Source: Paenibacillus typhae
GTDB taxonomy: Bacteria > Bacillota > Bacilli > Paenibacillales > Paenibacillaceae
Direction: 5' to 3'
Length of the DNA stretch: 64,000 nucleotides
NCBI RefSeq assembly: GCF_900099765.1
Contig: NZ_FNDX01000014.1
Coordinates: 1-64,000, forward strand
The translations under genes were made by a program, and so were the position numbers. Of the stretch, positions 18,900 to 27,393 are shown one piece after another. Each line of letters begins with the position of its first letter. The stretch's first letter is position 1. Below the pieces are notes generated by a model. It was not told the origin of the DNA. It saw only the letters and a program-made list of their open reading frames with translations, and ran no database searches.

Positions 18900-20227
18900 T
18901 GATCAGAACCCGCAGGGGAGGGATACCCACGAAAAAAATCGGATTATATTGTGCCCTGCTCCTGGCCCTGCTGCTGACAGCGACAGCCTGCAACGGTAAC
19001 AACGGGAACGGCGCCGAAAGCGGAAGTGAAAAAATCACCCTCAAAATGATGCATTCATGGCCTGACAGCAACAAATCAGCGCAGAACAAAATGGTAAAGG
19101 ATATTATCAGCGAGTTTGAAAAGGCCAATCCGAACATTACCGTTAAGACGGAGGCACTGGAGACCGAGCAGTACAAAAGCAAGCTCACGGTGCTGGCCGC
19201 TTCCAATGATCTGCCGGACATCGGATTCACCTGGGCAGCCGGGTCGATGGACCCTTATGTTAAGGGCAACAAATTTGCAGCGCTGGACGATCTTTTACAG
19301 ACGGAGCTGAACGGCAAGTTCGTAGGCGGCACGACGGAAGCCTATTCTTTTAACGGGAAAACGTATGCTCTTCCGGTGGAACTCAACATTGTTCCGGTCT
19401 ACTATAACAAAGAAATTTTTGCAAAATACAGCTTGCGGATTCCCCGGACGCTGGATGAGCTGAAGACGATTATCCGCATTTTGGATTATAACGGAGTTAC
19501 TCCGGTTACCCTCGGCGGCAAGGAAGGCTGGCCGTCCTCCTTCTGGTACATGTATCTGGCTGACCGGATCGGCGGGCCTGATCTGCTGGATAAAGCTGTA
19601 GCAGATCAGGACTTTACGAACCCAGCTCTCCTTGAAGCCGCCAAAGCAGTGCAGGAGCTGGTTGACCTGGGCGCCTTCGTAAAAGGCTATAACGGATTAT
19701 CCAATGATGAAGCCAAAGTCCAGTTTCTGAACGGGGGAGCGGCCATGTTCGTTACAGGGACCTGGGAGCTGCCGGACTATACGACTACTGTAGGCATCCC
19801 GCAGGAATTCAAGGACAACATTGGATACTTCAAGTTTCCGGCCATAGCTGGCGGTAAAGGAAGTGTAGATGATTGGGTTGGCGGACCGGGCACCGGTTTA
19901 TTTGTATCCCGGAATTCGGAGCATGCCGCAGAGGCTAAGCGTTTTGTCAGCTTTTTCATTGAAAAATGGGGCGAGCATTCCGTTGTGGATGCGGGTGTCA
20001 TCCCCGCTACCAAAGTAGACACGGCGTCTATCAGGCTGCCGTGGCTGTTCATTGACCTGCTGGATGAACTGGGTAAAGCCCGCAAAGTAACGCTTTATCT
20101 GGATACCCAAATGAAGCCCGGCGCTTCGGGTGTACACATTAACCAGGTCCAGGCTTTGTTCGGTAAGGCGGTAACACCTGAGGAGTTCATCAGGGAGCAG
20201 GATGAGGCGCTGAAAGCGGATAAGTAG
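18899..20227 (+). CDS. Family 1 extracellular solute-binding lipoprotein, co-transcribed with the two-component system
   Basis: 442 residues from ATG 18899 (TAATG overlap with the response regulator). It is an SBP_bac_1 protein: signal peptide with lipobox TATAC, then ITLKMMHSWPDSNKSAQNKMVKDIISEFEKANPNI, and later AAMFVTGTWELPDYTT. The start is odd. An ideal ribosome site AGGGGAGGG (18914-18922) lies inside the frame, 6 nt before an ACG codon (18929-18931), and translation from there would give the textbook lipoprotein start MKKIGLYCALLL. Lying in the kinase operon and followed by its own terminator, apart from the next transporter, it may present ligand to the kinase as well as, or rather than, feed a permease. 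That is inference. Confidence 0.88.
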   Translation: MIRTRRGGIPTKKIGLYCALLLALLLTATACNGNNGNGAESGSEKITLKMMHSWPDSNKSAQNKMVKDIISEFEKANPNITVKTEALETEQYKSKLTVLAASNDLPDIGFTWAAGSMDPYVKGNKFAALDDLLQTELNGKFVGGTTEAYSFNGKTYALPVELNIVPVYYNKEIFAKYSLRIPRTLDELKTIIRILDYNGVTPVTLGGKEGWPSSFWYMYLADRIGGPDLLDKAVADQDFTNPALLEAAKAVQELVDLGAFVKGYNGLSNDEAKVQFLNGGAAMFVTGTWELPDYTTTVGIPQEFKDNIGYFKFPAIAGGKGSVDDWVGGPGTGLFVSRNSEHAAEAKRFVSFFIEKWGEHSVVDAGVIPATKVDTASIRLPWLFIDLLDELGKARKVTLYLDTQMKPGASGVHINQVQALFGKAVTPEEFIREQDEALKADK

Positions 20228-20249
20228 CAAAACGAATAGTACGTACGCT

Positions 20250-20283
20250 AAAAGACATCAGGGTTGTTCCCCTGATGTCTTTT
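20250..20283 (+). terminator. Terminator after the sensor/binding-protein operon
   Basis: AAAAGACATCAGGG and its complement form a 14-bp stem with a short loop and T-rich end (TCTTTTGG), 23 bp after the stop at 20227. Confidence 0.85.
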
Positions 20284-20422
20284 GGCATCCTGCTGGCAGT
20301 GGAATCCAAAAATAGTGGAAGTTTTCCCAATCACAGGTTCCTTACGGAGAAGCATAATCAGCTATATAATCATGTATGCGGTTACATAAACCGTAGGCAC
20401 AAACAAAAAGGGGAGGCAAAGT

Positions 20423-21835
20423 ATGAAAAGGTTGAAACGTGTGTTTACAGGGATTTCTGCACTGCTGGTGATGTCAACTGCACTTGCAGCGTGTGGCGGC
20501 AACTCTAATTCCGGCTCAAACTCTTCCGGCTCTGAGGCAAGTCCGGCAGCATCGGCTGCTGCATCCGAGGCTCCGGCCAAGAGTAGCGGGGAAAAGGTGA
20601 CGATCAATCTCTGGAGCTTCACCGACGAGATTCCGAACATGACTAAAAAGTACCTGGAGACTCATCCCGACGCCAATGTGGAATTCAAAACAACGGTAAT
20701 TGCAACGACTGACGGCGCTTATCAGCCTGCGCTTGACCAGGCCCTGGCAGCCGGCGGGAAGGATGCACCGGATATTTTTGCAGCTGAAGCGGCCTTCGTC
20801 CTCAAATATACACAAGGTGACGCTTCCGGATATGCGGCTAACTATGCGGACCTCGGGCTTGACGATCAAATGGTTAAGGATGCGGGCATCGCCCAATATT
20901 CGGTTGATATCGGCAGCAAGGACGGCCAGCTGAAGGGCCTCGGCTACCAGGCGACAGGCGGTGCCTTTATCTACCGCCGCTCGATTGCCAAGGATGTATT
21001 TGGAACTGACGATCCGGCAACTATCAAGACTGAAGTTGGACCAGGCTGGGAGAAATTCTATGAAGCCGCTGCGAAGCTGAAGGCCAAAGGCTACGGCATC
21101 GTTTCCGGTGACGGGGATATCTGGCACGCCATCGAGAACAGCTCGGAAAAAGGCTGGATTGTCGACGGCAAGCTGCATATCGATCCCAAGCGCGAAGAGT
21201 TCCTTGATCTCTCCAAAAAGCTGAAGGACAACGGCTACCACAACGATACAACAGACTGGACTGAAGGCTGGTTCGCGGATATGTCCGGCGCCGGCGCCCA
21301 GCCAATCTTCGGTTTCTTCGGTCCCGCCTGGCTCATCAACTATACAATGAGCCAACAGGTCAAAGACACAAATGGCGACTGGGCTGTTACTGAATCACCG
21401 ACAGGCTTCTTCTGGGGAGGCACCTGGCTGCTTGCTAACCAGGAAGTAACCAAGAACGATGCCAAGAAACAAGCAGCTGCGGACTTTATCAAATGGGTGA
21501 CACTTGATACCTCCGAAACCGGCTTGCAGTATTACTGGGCCAACGGAACAATGAAAGATGGCGAACAGGGTACCAAGGATAGCGTTGCCTCCTCTGTGGT
21601 AATGGCGAAATCCAACGGTGAAGTGCCGCTGCTCGGCGGTCAGAACATGTTCGACGTGTTTGTTCCGGCCAACGCCAACGCTTCGGGTAAGAACCTGACC
21701 CAGTATGATGAAACCATTAACAAGCTGTGGCGCGATCAGGTGCGTGAATATACGGCAGGCAACAAAGACCGCGATAAAGCAATCGAAACGTTCAAGCAGC
21801 AGGTCAAGGACCAGCTTGGCATCGACAGCGAATAA
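20423..21835 (+). CDS. Family 1 sugar-binding lipoprotein of a CUT1 ABC importer
   Basis: 470 residues. Signal peptide ends in lipobox ALAAC (Cys near 24), then a Ser/Asn/Ala tether. The mature fold starts VTINLWSFTDEIPNMTKKYLETHPDANVEFK and contains PDIFAAEAAFVLKYTQGD and GFFGPAWLINYTM. AAGGGGAGGC precedes ATG 20423. Two permease genes follow with a hairpin between, the same layout as at 2791-6043. It follows the YesM/YesN operon, which probably controls it. The ligand is unknown; CUT1 systems of this group take up oligosaccharides. Confidence 0.9.
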   Translation: MKRLKRVFTGISALLVMSTALAACGGNSNSGSNSSGSEASPAASAAASEAPAKSSGEKVTINLWSFTDEIPNMTKKYLETHPDANVEFKTTVIATTDGAYQPALDQALAAGGKDAPDIFAAEAAFVLKYTQGDASGYAANYADLGLDDQMVKDAGIAQYSVDIGSKDGQLKGLGYQATGGAFIYRRSIAKDVFGTDDPATIKTEVGPGWEKFYEAAAKLKAKGYGIVSGDGDIWHAIENSSEKGWIVDGKLHIDPKREEFLDLSKKLKDNGYHNDTTDWTEGWFADMSGAGAQPIFGFFGPAWLINYTMSQQVKDTNGDWAVTESPTGFFWGGTWLLANQEVTKNDAKKQAAADFIKWVTLDTSETGLQYYWANGTMKDGEQGTKDSVASSVVMAKSNGEVPLLGGQNMFDVFVPANANASGKNLTQYDETINKLWRDQVREYTAGNKDRDKAIETFKQQVKDQLGIDSE

Positions 21836-21851
21836 GAAGACAAGAAGAAAT

Positions 21852-21881
21852 GGAAGGGGCGGGAATTCATCCCGTCCCTTC
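21852..21881 (+). terminator. Intercistronic hairpin between binding-protein and permease genes
   Basis: GAAGGGGCGGG pairs with CCCGTCCCTTC around AATTCAT, 16 bp after the binding-protein stop. It lacks a clear T-run, so it more likely stabilises the upstream message or only weakly attenuates. Confidence 0.6.
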
Positions 21882-21901
21882 ATATAACAAGGGGTGAAAT
21901 C

Positions 21902-22873
21902 ATGCGCCGCAAAGGTGTGAGCTACGCAAAATTCGGCTACATTTTTACGTTTCCGTTTGTCCTGGCCTTTCTGATTTTTTCGTTATATCCCATTCTTTAC
22001 ACCGCAGTCATCGGATTTACAGATATGCAGGGGCTGATACCCAAACCGATTCATTTTCTGGATAACCCTTTTCAAAACTTTAAGGATTTGCTATTCGACA
22101 ACGTTTCCTTTAGGAAATCCCTGATCAACACCGGACTGCTCTGGATCATCAACTTTATCCCTCAGATTGCTCTTGCGCTTTTGCTCACGGCATGGTTCAC
22201 GAACAAGCGCCTCAACATAAAGGGACAAGGAGCATTTAAAGTGCTGCTGTACATGCCCAATATCATCACAGCGGGTACAATTGCAGTATTGTTCAGCTCT
22301 TTGTTTGCCTATCCGATGGGGCCCATGAACAGCCTGTTTGAATTGATGGGCTGGTCTGATGCTCCAATCTTCTTCCTGCAGGACAAGACAACAGCGCGCG
22401 GCATCGTGGCGTTCATCCAGTTCTGGATGTGGTACGGCAACACCATGATTATCCTGGTCGCTGGCGTTATGGGCATTAACCCGGCTCTCTTCGAATCTGC
22501 GGCGATCGACGGCGCGAACGGCTTCCAGACCTTTTTCCGGATTACACTCCCGAGTCTGCGGACCATTCTGCTGTTCACACTGATTACATCGATGATTGGC
22601 GGCTTGACGATGTTTGATATCCCTCAGCTGTTCCTGGCGGGCGGACCGGATGACTCTACGCTTACTACGTCGATGTTCATCTATGGGCAGGCCTTCAAGG
22701 GAAGCTATATGTATAACCGAGCTGCTGCGGCAAGCATGATTATGTTTGTTATTGCTGCTGTACTGTCCAGTCTGGTGTTCTATTTAATGCGGGACCGCGA
22801 CGCCGAGAAATTGAAAAAAGCAGAGAAAACTTATAGAAAAGCTGCTAAAGCATCAGCTGCGAGGGAGGTGTAG
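21902..22873 (+). CDS. Sugar ABC transporter permease (MalF-like)
   Basis: 323 residues with six predicted membrane segments (FGYIFTFPFVLAFLIFSLYPILYTAVIGFTD first). The coupling motif is ESAAIDGANGFQTFFRITLPSLR, and GGLTMFDIPQLFLAGGPDDSTLT is the usual MalF-type segment before the last helices. AAGGGGTG precedes ATG. The C-terminus is a basic, Lys/Ala-rich tail (KLKKAEKTYRKAAKASAAREV), longer than in the permease at 4292. The next permease begins 4 bp after its stop. Confidence 0.9.
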   Translation: MRRKGVSYAKFGYIFTFPFVLAFLIFSLYPILYTAVIGFTDMQGLIPKPIHFLDNPFQNFKDLLFDNVSFRKSLINTGLLWIINFIPQIALALLLTAWFTNKRLNIKGQGAFKVLLYMPNIITAGTIAVLFSSLFAYPMGPMNSLFELMGWSDAPIFFLQDKTTARGIVAFIQFWMWYGNTMIILVAGVMGINPALFESAAIDGANGFQTFFRITLPSLRTILLFTLITSMIGGLTMFDIPQLFLAGGPDDSTLTTSMFIYGQAFKGSYMYNRAAAASMIMFVIAAVLSSLVFYLMRDRDAEKLKKAEKTYRKAAKASAAREV

Positions 22874-22876
22874 TGC

Positions 22877-23731
22877 ATGAATCCGAATCCTAAAGGTGAA
22901 ACCGTTACCCGTAGAATCAACAAAACGATTGTTTATATCGTCTGCATCTTTTTGGCGGTGCTCAGCATCTTCCCGTTCTGGATCATGTTTGTTAATGCTA
23001 CCCGCTCTACAGCGGAGATTCAGAGCGGACTCTCGCTGCTTCCCTCGTCTCACATGATGAGCAATCTGAGAGTGCTGCTGGATAAAAGCTTTGATCCCAT
23101 ACAGGGCTTTCTGAATTCGTTCATTATTTCCAGCTCAGCCACCATCCTGACTGTGTACTTTTCCTCTTTGTCAGCCTATGGACTGGTAACGTATGACTGG
23201 AAGCTGCGGAAGCCGTTCTTTACCTTTATCCTGTGTGTGATGATGATTCCTTCCCAGGCAAGTGCAATCGGGTTCTATCAGTTTATGTATAAAATCCACT
23301 GGACCAACAGCTTCCTTCCGTTGATCCTGCCCGCGATTGCAGCACCTGCTGTGGTTTTCTTCATGCGCCAATATCTGCTCGCAACCCTGTCGCTGGAGAT
23401 CGTGGAAGCTGCGCGTGTCGACGGGTCCGGCGAATTCAAAACCTTTAACCGGATCATCCTGCCACTGATGATGCCGGCAGTAGCAACACAGGCAATCTTT
23501 GCCTTTGTAGCGAACTGGAATAACCTGTTCATGCCGCTGATTCTGTTGACACAGAAAGAAAAGTATACGATGCCGGTTATGGTGAGCCTGCTGCGCGGCG
23601 ATATATATAAAATGGAATTTGGCTCGATTTATATGGGTCTGGCGCTGACGGCCCTGCCGCTGTTTGTGGTGTATTTCCTGTTATCCAGATATATCATCGC
23701 AGGCGTGGCGCTGGGAGGCGTGAAGGAATAG
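22877..23731 (+). CDS. Sugar ABC transporter permease (MalG-like)
   Basis: 284 residues; partner of the preceding permease. It has an N-terminal membrane segment (VYIVCIFLAVLSIFPFWIMFVNATRS), the EAA motif EAARVDGSGEFKTFNRIILPLMMPAV, and the C-terminal signature IAGVALGGVKE of MalG-type subunits. GAGGGAGGTG lies 8 nt before ATG. No ATPase gene is present, so a shared MsmX-type ATPase is expected. A terminator follows at 23795. Confidence 0.9.
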   Translation: MNPNPKGETVTRRINKTIVYIVCIFLAVLSIFPFWIMFVNATRSTAEIQSGLSLLPSSHMMSNLRVLLDKSFDPIQGFLNSFIISSSATILTVYFSSLSAYGLVTYDWKLRKPFFTFILCVMMIPSQASAIGFYQFMYKIHWTNSFLPLILPAIAAPAVVFFMRQYLLATLSLEIVEAARVDGSGEFKTFNRIILPLMMPAVATQAIFAFVANWNNLFMPLILLTQKEKYTMPVMVSLLRGDIYKMEFGSIYMGLALTALPLFVVYFLLSRYIIAGVALGGVKE

Positions 23732-23794
23732 CTGGTTGAGGCTACGTTTTACGCAGTTTTATTGTGGAGCTCAGCACATTTATTTGAGCTTCCG

Positions 23795-23827
23795 AGCCCT
23801 GTTGAATGTTTCTCAACAGGGCTTTTT
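23795..23827 (+). terminator. Terminator of the second CUT1 operon
   Basis: AGCCCTGTTGA and its exact complement flank a 6-nt loop and are followed by five T. This is a strong rho-independent terminator 64 bp after the permease stop. Confidence 0.88.
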
Positions 23828-23839
23828 GGCGTAAGTGGG

Positions 23840-23990
23840 ATTTAGGTGGGTTTTTGCTACTTCATTTTGACCTTTTTTGAATGTTGCAATCATTAGGTGG
23901 ACAAACGACACTTAGTTCAGGCTGTAACCCCGTTTTGGAACAAAAGCGTCTGATTTAAGTAGCATTGTTCCAACTACTATTCCACTCACG
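23840..23990. repeat. Dispersed intergenic repeat, copy 1
   Basis: TTTTTGCTACTT, then TTAGGTGGACAAACGACACTTA with TTCAG (23893-23920), recurs in the intergenic region at 39880-40060 as TTTTTGCTACTTAG and TTTAGGTGGAAAAACGTCACTTA. Spacing and order are conserved. This copy lacks the long inverted partner seen at the second locus. It looks like a small non-coding genomic repeat. Confidence 0.55.
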
Positions 23991-23999
23991 GCAGTTCCT

Positions 24000-24830
24000 T
24001 CACCGGTTCTGCTTCCTGTACTGCAGCGGCGAGCGCTTGGCAATTGCCTTGAACACGCGGCCGAAGTGGGCGATGCTGTCAAAGCCGGTGTCCTCGGCGA
24101 TCCTTGTAACGGAGTCGCTGCTCTCCCGCAGCCGCCGCTGGGCTTCCTGAACACGGATCGTGTTCAGATACTCAATAATCGTGAAGCCGGTCGTCTGCTT
24201 GAACAGCCGGCACAGGTACGGAACACTGAGAAAGAAGCGTTCCGACAGCTCCTCTAGCGTTACAGTTCCGCTGTAGCGGGCCTGGAGATACTCGATAATC
24301 TCATATACCTTGCGCTGCTTCTCGTCATTGGCCGGGGCGATTGCGGCCTGCGCGCTTTCGCGGATACGGTTCATTTCAATCAGGAACTGGATCAGCAGCG
24401 TCTGCAGGTAGAGGCTCTGGTGGCCCCGCGGCTCCTGCTGCTCCTTCAGCATCGCGAACAGCAGGTTCTCAATGGTGCCCTGTTCGTGCGCATCCGGCCG
24501 CAGCAGCAGGCACTGCTCACTGAAGAAGGGAAGCGTAAGGCTATTGCCGCCAAGCATCTCCTGCGGAAATTCCCGGCGGAAGTTGATCAGGATGCGCTCA
24601 TGGCGTACGGTGCCCCTGGCCATCGTCCGGTGCAGCTCATTGCGGTTAATGAAGATCAGATCGCCCTTGCGCAGGGAATAGACCAGATTATTGATGTAGT
24701 AGCTGCGCTCCCCGGCAAGCAGATAATAAATTTCATAGGTTTCATGAAAATGGTCGGTGTCCATGCTGAAGGCGCCGGCCCTTTTCACCTGCTCCACACA
24801 AAACAAAAATTCCTGCTTCTCCTCCTGCAC
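24000..24830 (-). CDS. AraC-family transcriptional regulator, cupin sensor type
   Basis: About 276 residues. N-terminal cupin with HFHETYEIYYLLAGERSYYINNLVYSLRKGDLIFINRNELHRT, then C-terminal AraC double helix-turn-helix (TLEELSERFFLSVPYLCRLFKQTTGFTIIEYLNTIR and DSVTRIAEDTGFDSIAHFGRVFKAIAKRSPLQYR). GTG 24830 is preferred because AGGAG lies 8 nt before it; the in-frame GTG 24839 directly abuts that ribosome site. It diverges from the Gfo/Idh/MocA oxidoreductase across about 140 bp and is the obvious candidate to control that gene. This is inferred from position. Confidence 0.87.
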   Translation of the reverse strand: MQEEKQEFLFCVEQVKRAGAFSMDTDHFHETYEIYYLLAGERSYYINNLVYSLRKGDLIFINRNELHRTMARGTVRHERILINFRREFPQEMLGGNSLTLPFFSEQCLLLRPDAHEQGTIENLLFAMLKEQQEPRGHQSLYLQTLLIQFLIEMNRIRESAQAAIAPANDEKQRKVYEIIEYLQARYSGTVTLEELSERFFLSVPYLCRLFKQTTGFTIIEYLNTIRVQEAQRRLRESSDSVTRIAEDTGFDSIAHFGRVFKAIAKRSPLQYRKQNR

Positions 24831-24969
24831 TTTGCCCACTCCTACATTAAGGATAATATATGCATAAAAAAGCTTATTTTCAGCAAAAACCGTTTAGAAA
24901 TGAATGGATTTTATACTTTACAATATACGTAGTAAACGCATTCAAAACAATAGCGATGGAGTGATAACA

Positions 24970-26256
24970 GTGGGAAGCAAGAAATATGCTTTTGTAGGCA
25001 CGGGCGGCCGGGCCGAATTCTTTTACGGGGAGATTACAACGAATTACCGGGAGACCGCGGAGATCGTGGGCCTGTGTGATGTCAACGGGGCGAGAATGGC
25101 TTACGTGAATACCCTGCTGACCGACAAATACAATTACCATGCTGTTCCAGCGTATAAGGCCCATGAGTTTGATAAAATGATCGAAGAGACGAAGCCGGAT
25201 ACCGTGATCGTAACCAGTGTTGACCGCACACATCACCGTTATATTGTCCGGGCCATGGAGCTGGGCTGCGATGTGATTTCCGAGAAGCCGATGACTACGG
25301 ATGTGGAAAAATGCAAGGAGATTCTGGATGCAATTGAACGTACCGGCAAAAAGCTGCGCGTAACCTTCAACTACCGCTATGCGCCGCACAACACCAAAAT
25401 CCGCGAACTGCTGATGGACGGGACGATCGGCGAGGTGCTGTCCGTCAACTTTGAATGGCTGCTCAACACGCAGCACGGGGCAGATTATTTCCGCAGATGG
25501 CACCGCGACAAGCGCAACAGCGGAGGGCTGCTGGTCCACAAATCGACGCATCACTTTGACCTGATGAATTTCTGGCTCGGCTCGCAGCCGGATACGGTAT
25601 TTGCGATGGGCGATCTGCGTTTCTACGGGCGGGAAAATGCCGAGAAGCGCGGGGTTACCGAGTTCTACCAGCGGGTGCACGGAAGCAAGGCGGCAGAAAA
25701 TGATCCGTTTGCCCTGCATCTCAAGGACAATGAGCAGCTGAAAAAGATGTATCTGGACACCGAGCACGAGGACGGGTACCTGCGCGACCAGAGCGTTTTT
25801 GGCGATAATATCAGCATTGAGGACACCATGGGCGTTATGGTCAAATACAAGAACAAGACAATCATGAACTACTCCCTCAATGCCTATCTGCCGTGGGAAG
25901 GCTTCAATATCGTCTTTAACGGCACCAAAGGCCGGATGGAGGTCAAGGTTGTGGAGCAATCCTACGTCAATGCCGGAGGCGGCAAGGATCAGGAGGGTGC
26001 GGTAAAAGACAAGCGGATCACCATCTTCCCGCAGTTTGCTGCCCCGTATGAGGTGGAGATTGAGGAGGGCGTAGGCGGACACGGCGGCGGGGACCCGGTG
26101 ATGCTGCGCGATATCTTCGAGCGTCCGGCGGATGACCGCTTTAACCGGGCAGCCTCACATATTGACGGTGCCCAGTCGATTCTGACCGGGATTGCTGCCA
26201 ACCAGTCGATTGCCACCGGGATGCCGGTCAAAGTGGATCAGCTGCTCAAGCTGTAA
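24970..26256 (+). CDS. Gfo/Idh/MocA-family oxidoreductase
   Basis: 428-residue NAD(P)-dependent sugar or polyol dehydrogenase. The N-terminal Rossmann fold begins KKYAFVGTGGRAEFFYGEI, DVISEKPMTTDVEKC contains the family's EKP motif, and the C-terminal alpha/beta domain follows. GTG 24970 is chosen: GGAG sits 8 nt before it, whereas the frame open to 24904 has no ribosome site and would overlap the promoter. It lies next to a CUT1 transporter and a divergent AraC regulator, so it probably oxidises the imported sugar. The substrate is unknown. Confidence 0.9.
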   Translation: MGSKKYAFVGTGGRAEFFYGEITTNYRETAEIVGLCDVNGARMAYVNTLLTDKYNYHAVPAYKAHEFDKMIEETKPDTVIVTSVDRTHHRYIVRAMELGCDVISEKPMTTDVEKCKEILDAIERTGKKLRVTFNYRYAPHNTKIRELLMDGTIGEVLSVNFEWLLNTQHGADYFRRWHRDKRNSGGLLVHKSTHHFDLMNFWLGSQPDTVFAMGDLRFYGRENAEKRGVTEFYQRVHGSKAAENDPFALHLKDNEQLKKMYLDTEHEDGYLRDQSVFGDNISIEDTMGVMVKYKNKTIMNYSLNAYLPWEGFNIVFNGTKGRMEVKVVEQSYVNAGGGKDQEGAVKDKRITIFPQFAAPYEVEIEEGVGGHGGGDPVMLRDIFERPADDRFNRAASHIDGAQSILTGIAANQSIATGMPVKVDQLLKL

Positions 26257-26330
26257 CCTGCGTTGTTAAAAGAATAATGCACTGGAGGCCGTCCTGAGCC
26301 GTGGCGGTCTCTTTGTGCTGCTGCCTGCTG

Positions 26331-26786
26331 CTATAACAAGGCTTTAAAAGAATGGCGGATGACATCCCCGCGGCTGATGATGCCGACAAGCACATTGTTG
26401 CGTTCAACCGGAACTTTTTTAATCTGTTTTTTGCCAAGGACTGCAGCGATCCGTTCAATATCCTCATCCCAGGGTACCGTGATGACCTTCTTCCTGGCAA
26501 TGGACATGACGTTGAGGTTCAGCAGCCGCCGGGTCCGCTCCTCGAATTCATCCTCGTCGCCTTTAATCACATTGATCTGAAAAAAGGAATCGACGATCAG
26601 ATCATCATGCTTCCCGATATACCGCATGATGTCCCCGTCGCTGATATAGGCAACAATTTCGTTCCGGTCGTTGATGACCGGCATGCCGCTGATCCGGTGC
26701 TCCAGGCATTTCTCGATAAAGGTCCGCACGGTATCGTATTCCTTCACCTTGTACACCTGCCGGATCATGATTTCATGAGCTTTCAT
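26331..26786 (-). CDS. Protein of two CBS domains
   Basis: 151 residues, essentially a tandem CBS (Bateman) module and nothing else. CBS1 is residues 3-65 (IMIRQVYKVKEYDTVRTFIEKCLEHRISGMPVINDRNEIVAYISDGDIMRYI) and CBS2 residues 93-148 (VMSIARKKVITVPWDEDIERIAAVLGKKQIKKVPVERNNVLVGIISRGDVIR). Such modules bind adenine nucleotides and regulate partner proteins. It is transcribed divergently from a MarR regulator, with a MarR-type palindrome in the 138-bp gap, so the pair is probably co-regulated. No partner enzyme is evident. Confidence 0.88.
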   Translation of the reverse strand: MKAHEIMIRQVYKVKEYDTVRTFIEKCLEHRISGMPVINDRNEIVAYISDGDIMRYIGKHDDLIVDSFFQINVIKGDEDEFEERTRRLLNLNVMSIARKKVITVPWDEDIERIAAVLGKKQIKKVPVERNNVLVGIISRGDVIRHSFKALL

Positions 26787-26829
26787 GAGGTTCCCCCAAC
26801 TGTAAATGGACTAGCTTTTGCTGAAATAA

Positions 26830-26865
26830 CTTGTATAATGAAACTATATACTTGTATTATACAAG
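26830..26865. promoter_or_regulatory. MarR-type operator between the CBS and MarR genes
   Basis: CTTGTAT-T-ATACAAG (26851-26865) is a perfect 7-1-7 palindrome. A second copy begins CTTGTATAAT at 26830, exactly 21 bp (two helical turns) upstream, with a degenerate right arm. This is the size and form of MarR-family operators, and it overlaps the divergent promoter region. Confidence 0.7.
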
Positions 26866-26924
26866 CTGCGCATTTGAAGTCAATAAATATCGGATATGCA
26901 AAGAAAGAGAGGCTGCTGCACATT

Positions 26925-27356
26925 ATGGAACGAAGCCCGCTAGAAGCAATTGAACTGGAAATGACCATTCTCAGCCGCAGGCTGACCTCCATCAGCACCT
27001 ACAAAAAGTACGGAATTCTTGATCATTCGGCCTATCTGCTGCTTCATCAGATCGCATCGAACGGCTCCGCCGGGGTAAAGGCCCTGGCCGATGAATTCCA
27101 TCTGGACATTTCAACCATCAGCCGGCAGGCTTCTGCCCTCGAGCAAAAAGGCTATGTGTTCCGCGTTCCCGACCCCCAGGATGGCAGAGCGTATACGCTG
27201 CAGATGACAGAGCTGGGCGCAGAGGCGCTGAAGAGTGATACGGAAGTGCGCCGGGACAAATTCGCGCAGCTGCTGCAGGACTTTAATGAGGCGGAGCGTG
27301 AGCAGCTGGGGCGGCTGCTGCAGAAGCTGAATGATGCTGTATTTCGGGTTATGTAA
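26925..27356 (+). CDS. MarR-family transcriptional regulator
   Basis: 143 residues with the winged helix ALADEFHLDISTISRQASALEQKGYVFRVPDPQDGRAYTLQMTELG at residues 48-93. The wing's DxR...L pattern (DPQDGRAYTL) is standard for MarR proteins. A longer frame runs back to 26352 across the antisense CBS gene and the operator, so I reject it. ATG 26925 has AGAGAGG about 12 nt upstream, a rather long spacing. It probably represses itself and the divergent CBS gene through the CTTGTAT palindromes. The inducer is unknown. Confidence 0.87.
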   Translation: MERSPLEAIELEMTILSRRLTSISTYKKYGILDHSAYLLLHQIASNGSAGVKALADEFHLDISTISRQASALEQKGYVFRVPDPQDGRAYTLQMTELGAEALKSDTEVRRDKFAQLLQDFNEAEREQLGRLLQKLNDAVFRVM

Positions 27357-27393
27357 CGGCCGGACTGACTAATACCATACACGGAGGTATCTT

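Noticed and set aside
24880..26082. 400-codon minus-strand frame antisense to the Gfo/Idh/MocA gene
   Set aside because: The plus-strand protein has clear Rossmann and EKP motifs; the antisense product matches nothing and runs through the promoter region.
26352..26924. 191-codon N-terminal extension of the first MarR protein
   Set aside because: It would read through the antisense CBS gene and the operator; the MarR domain begins at ATG 26925.
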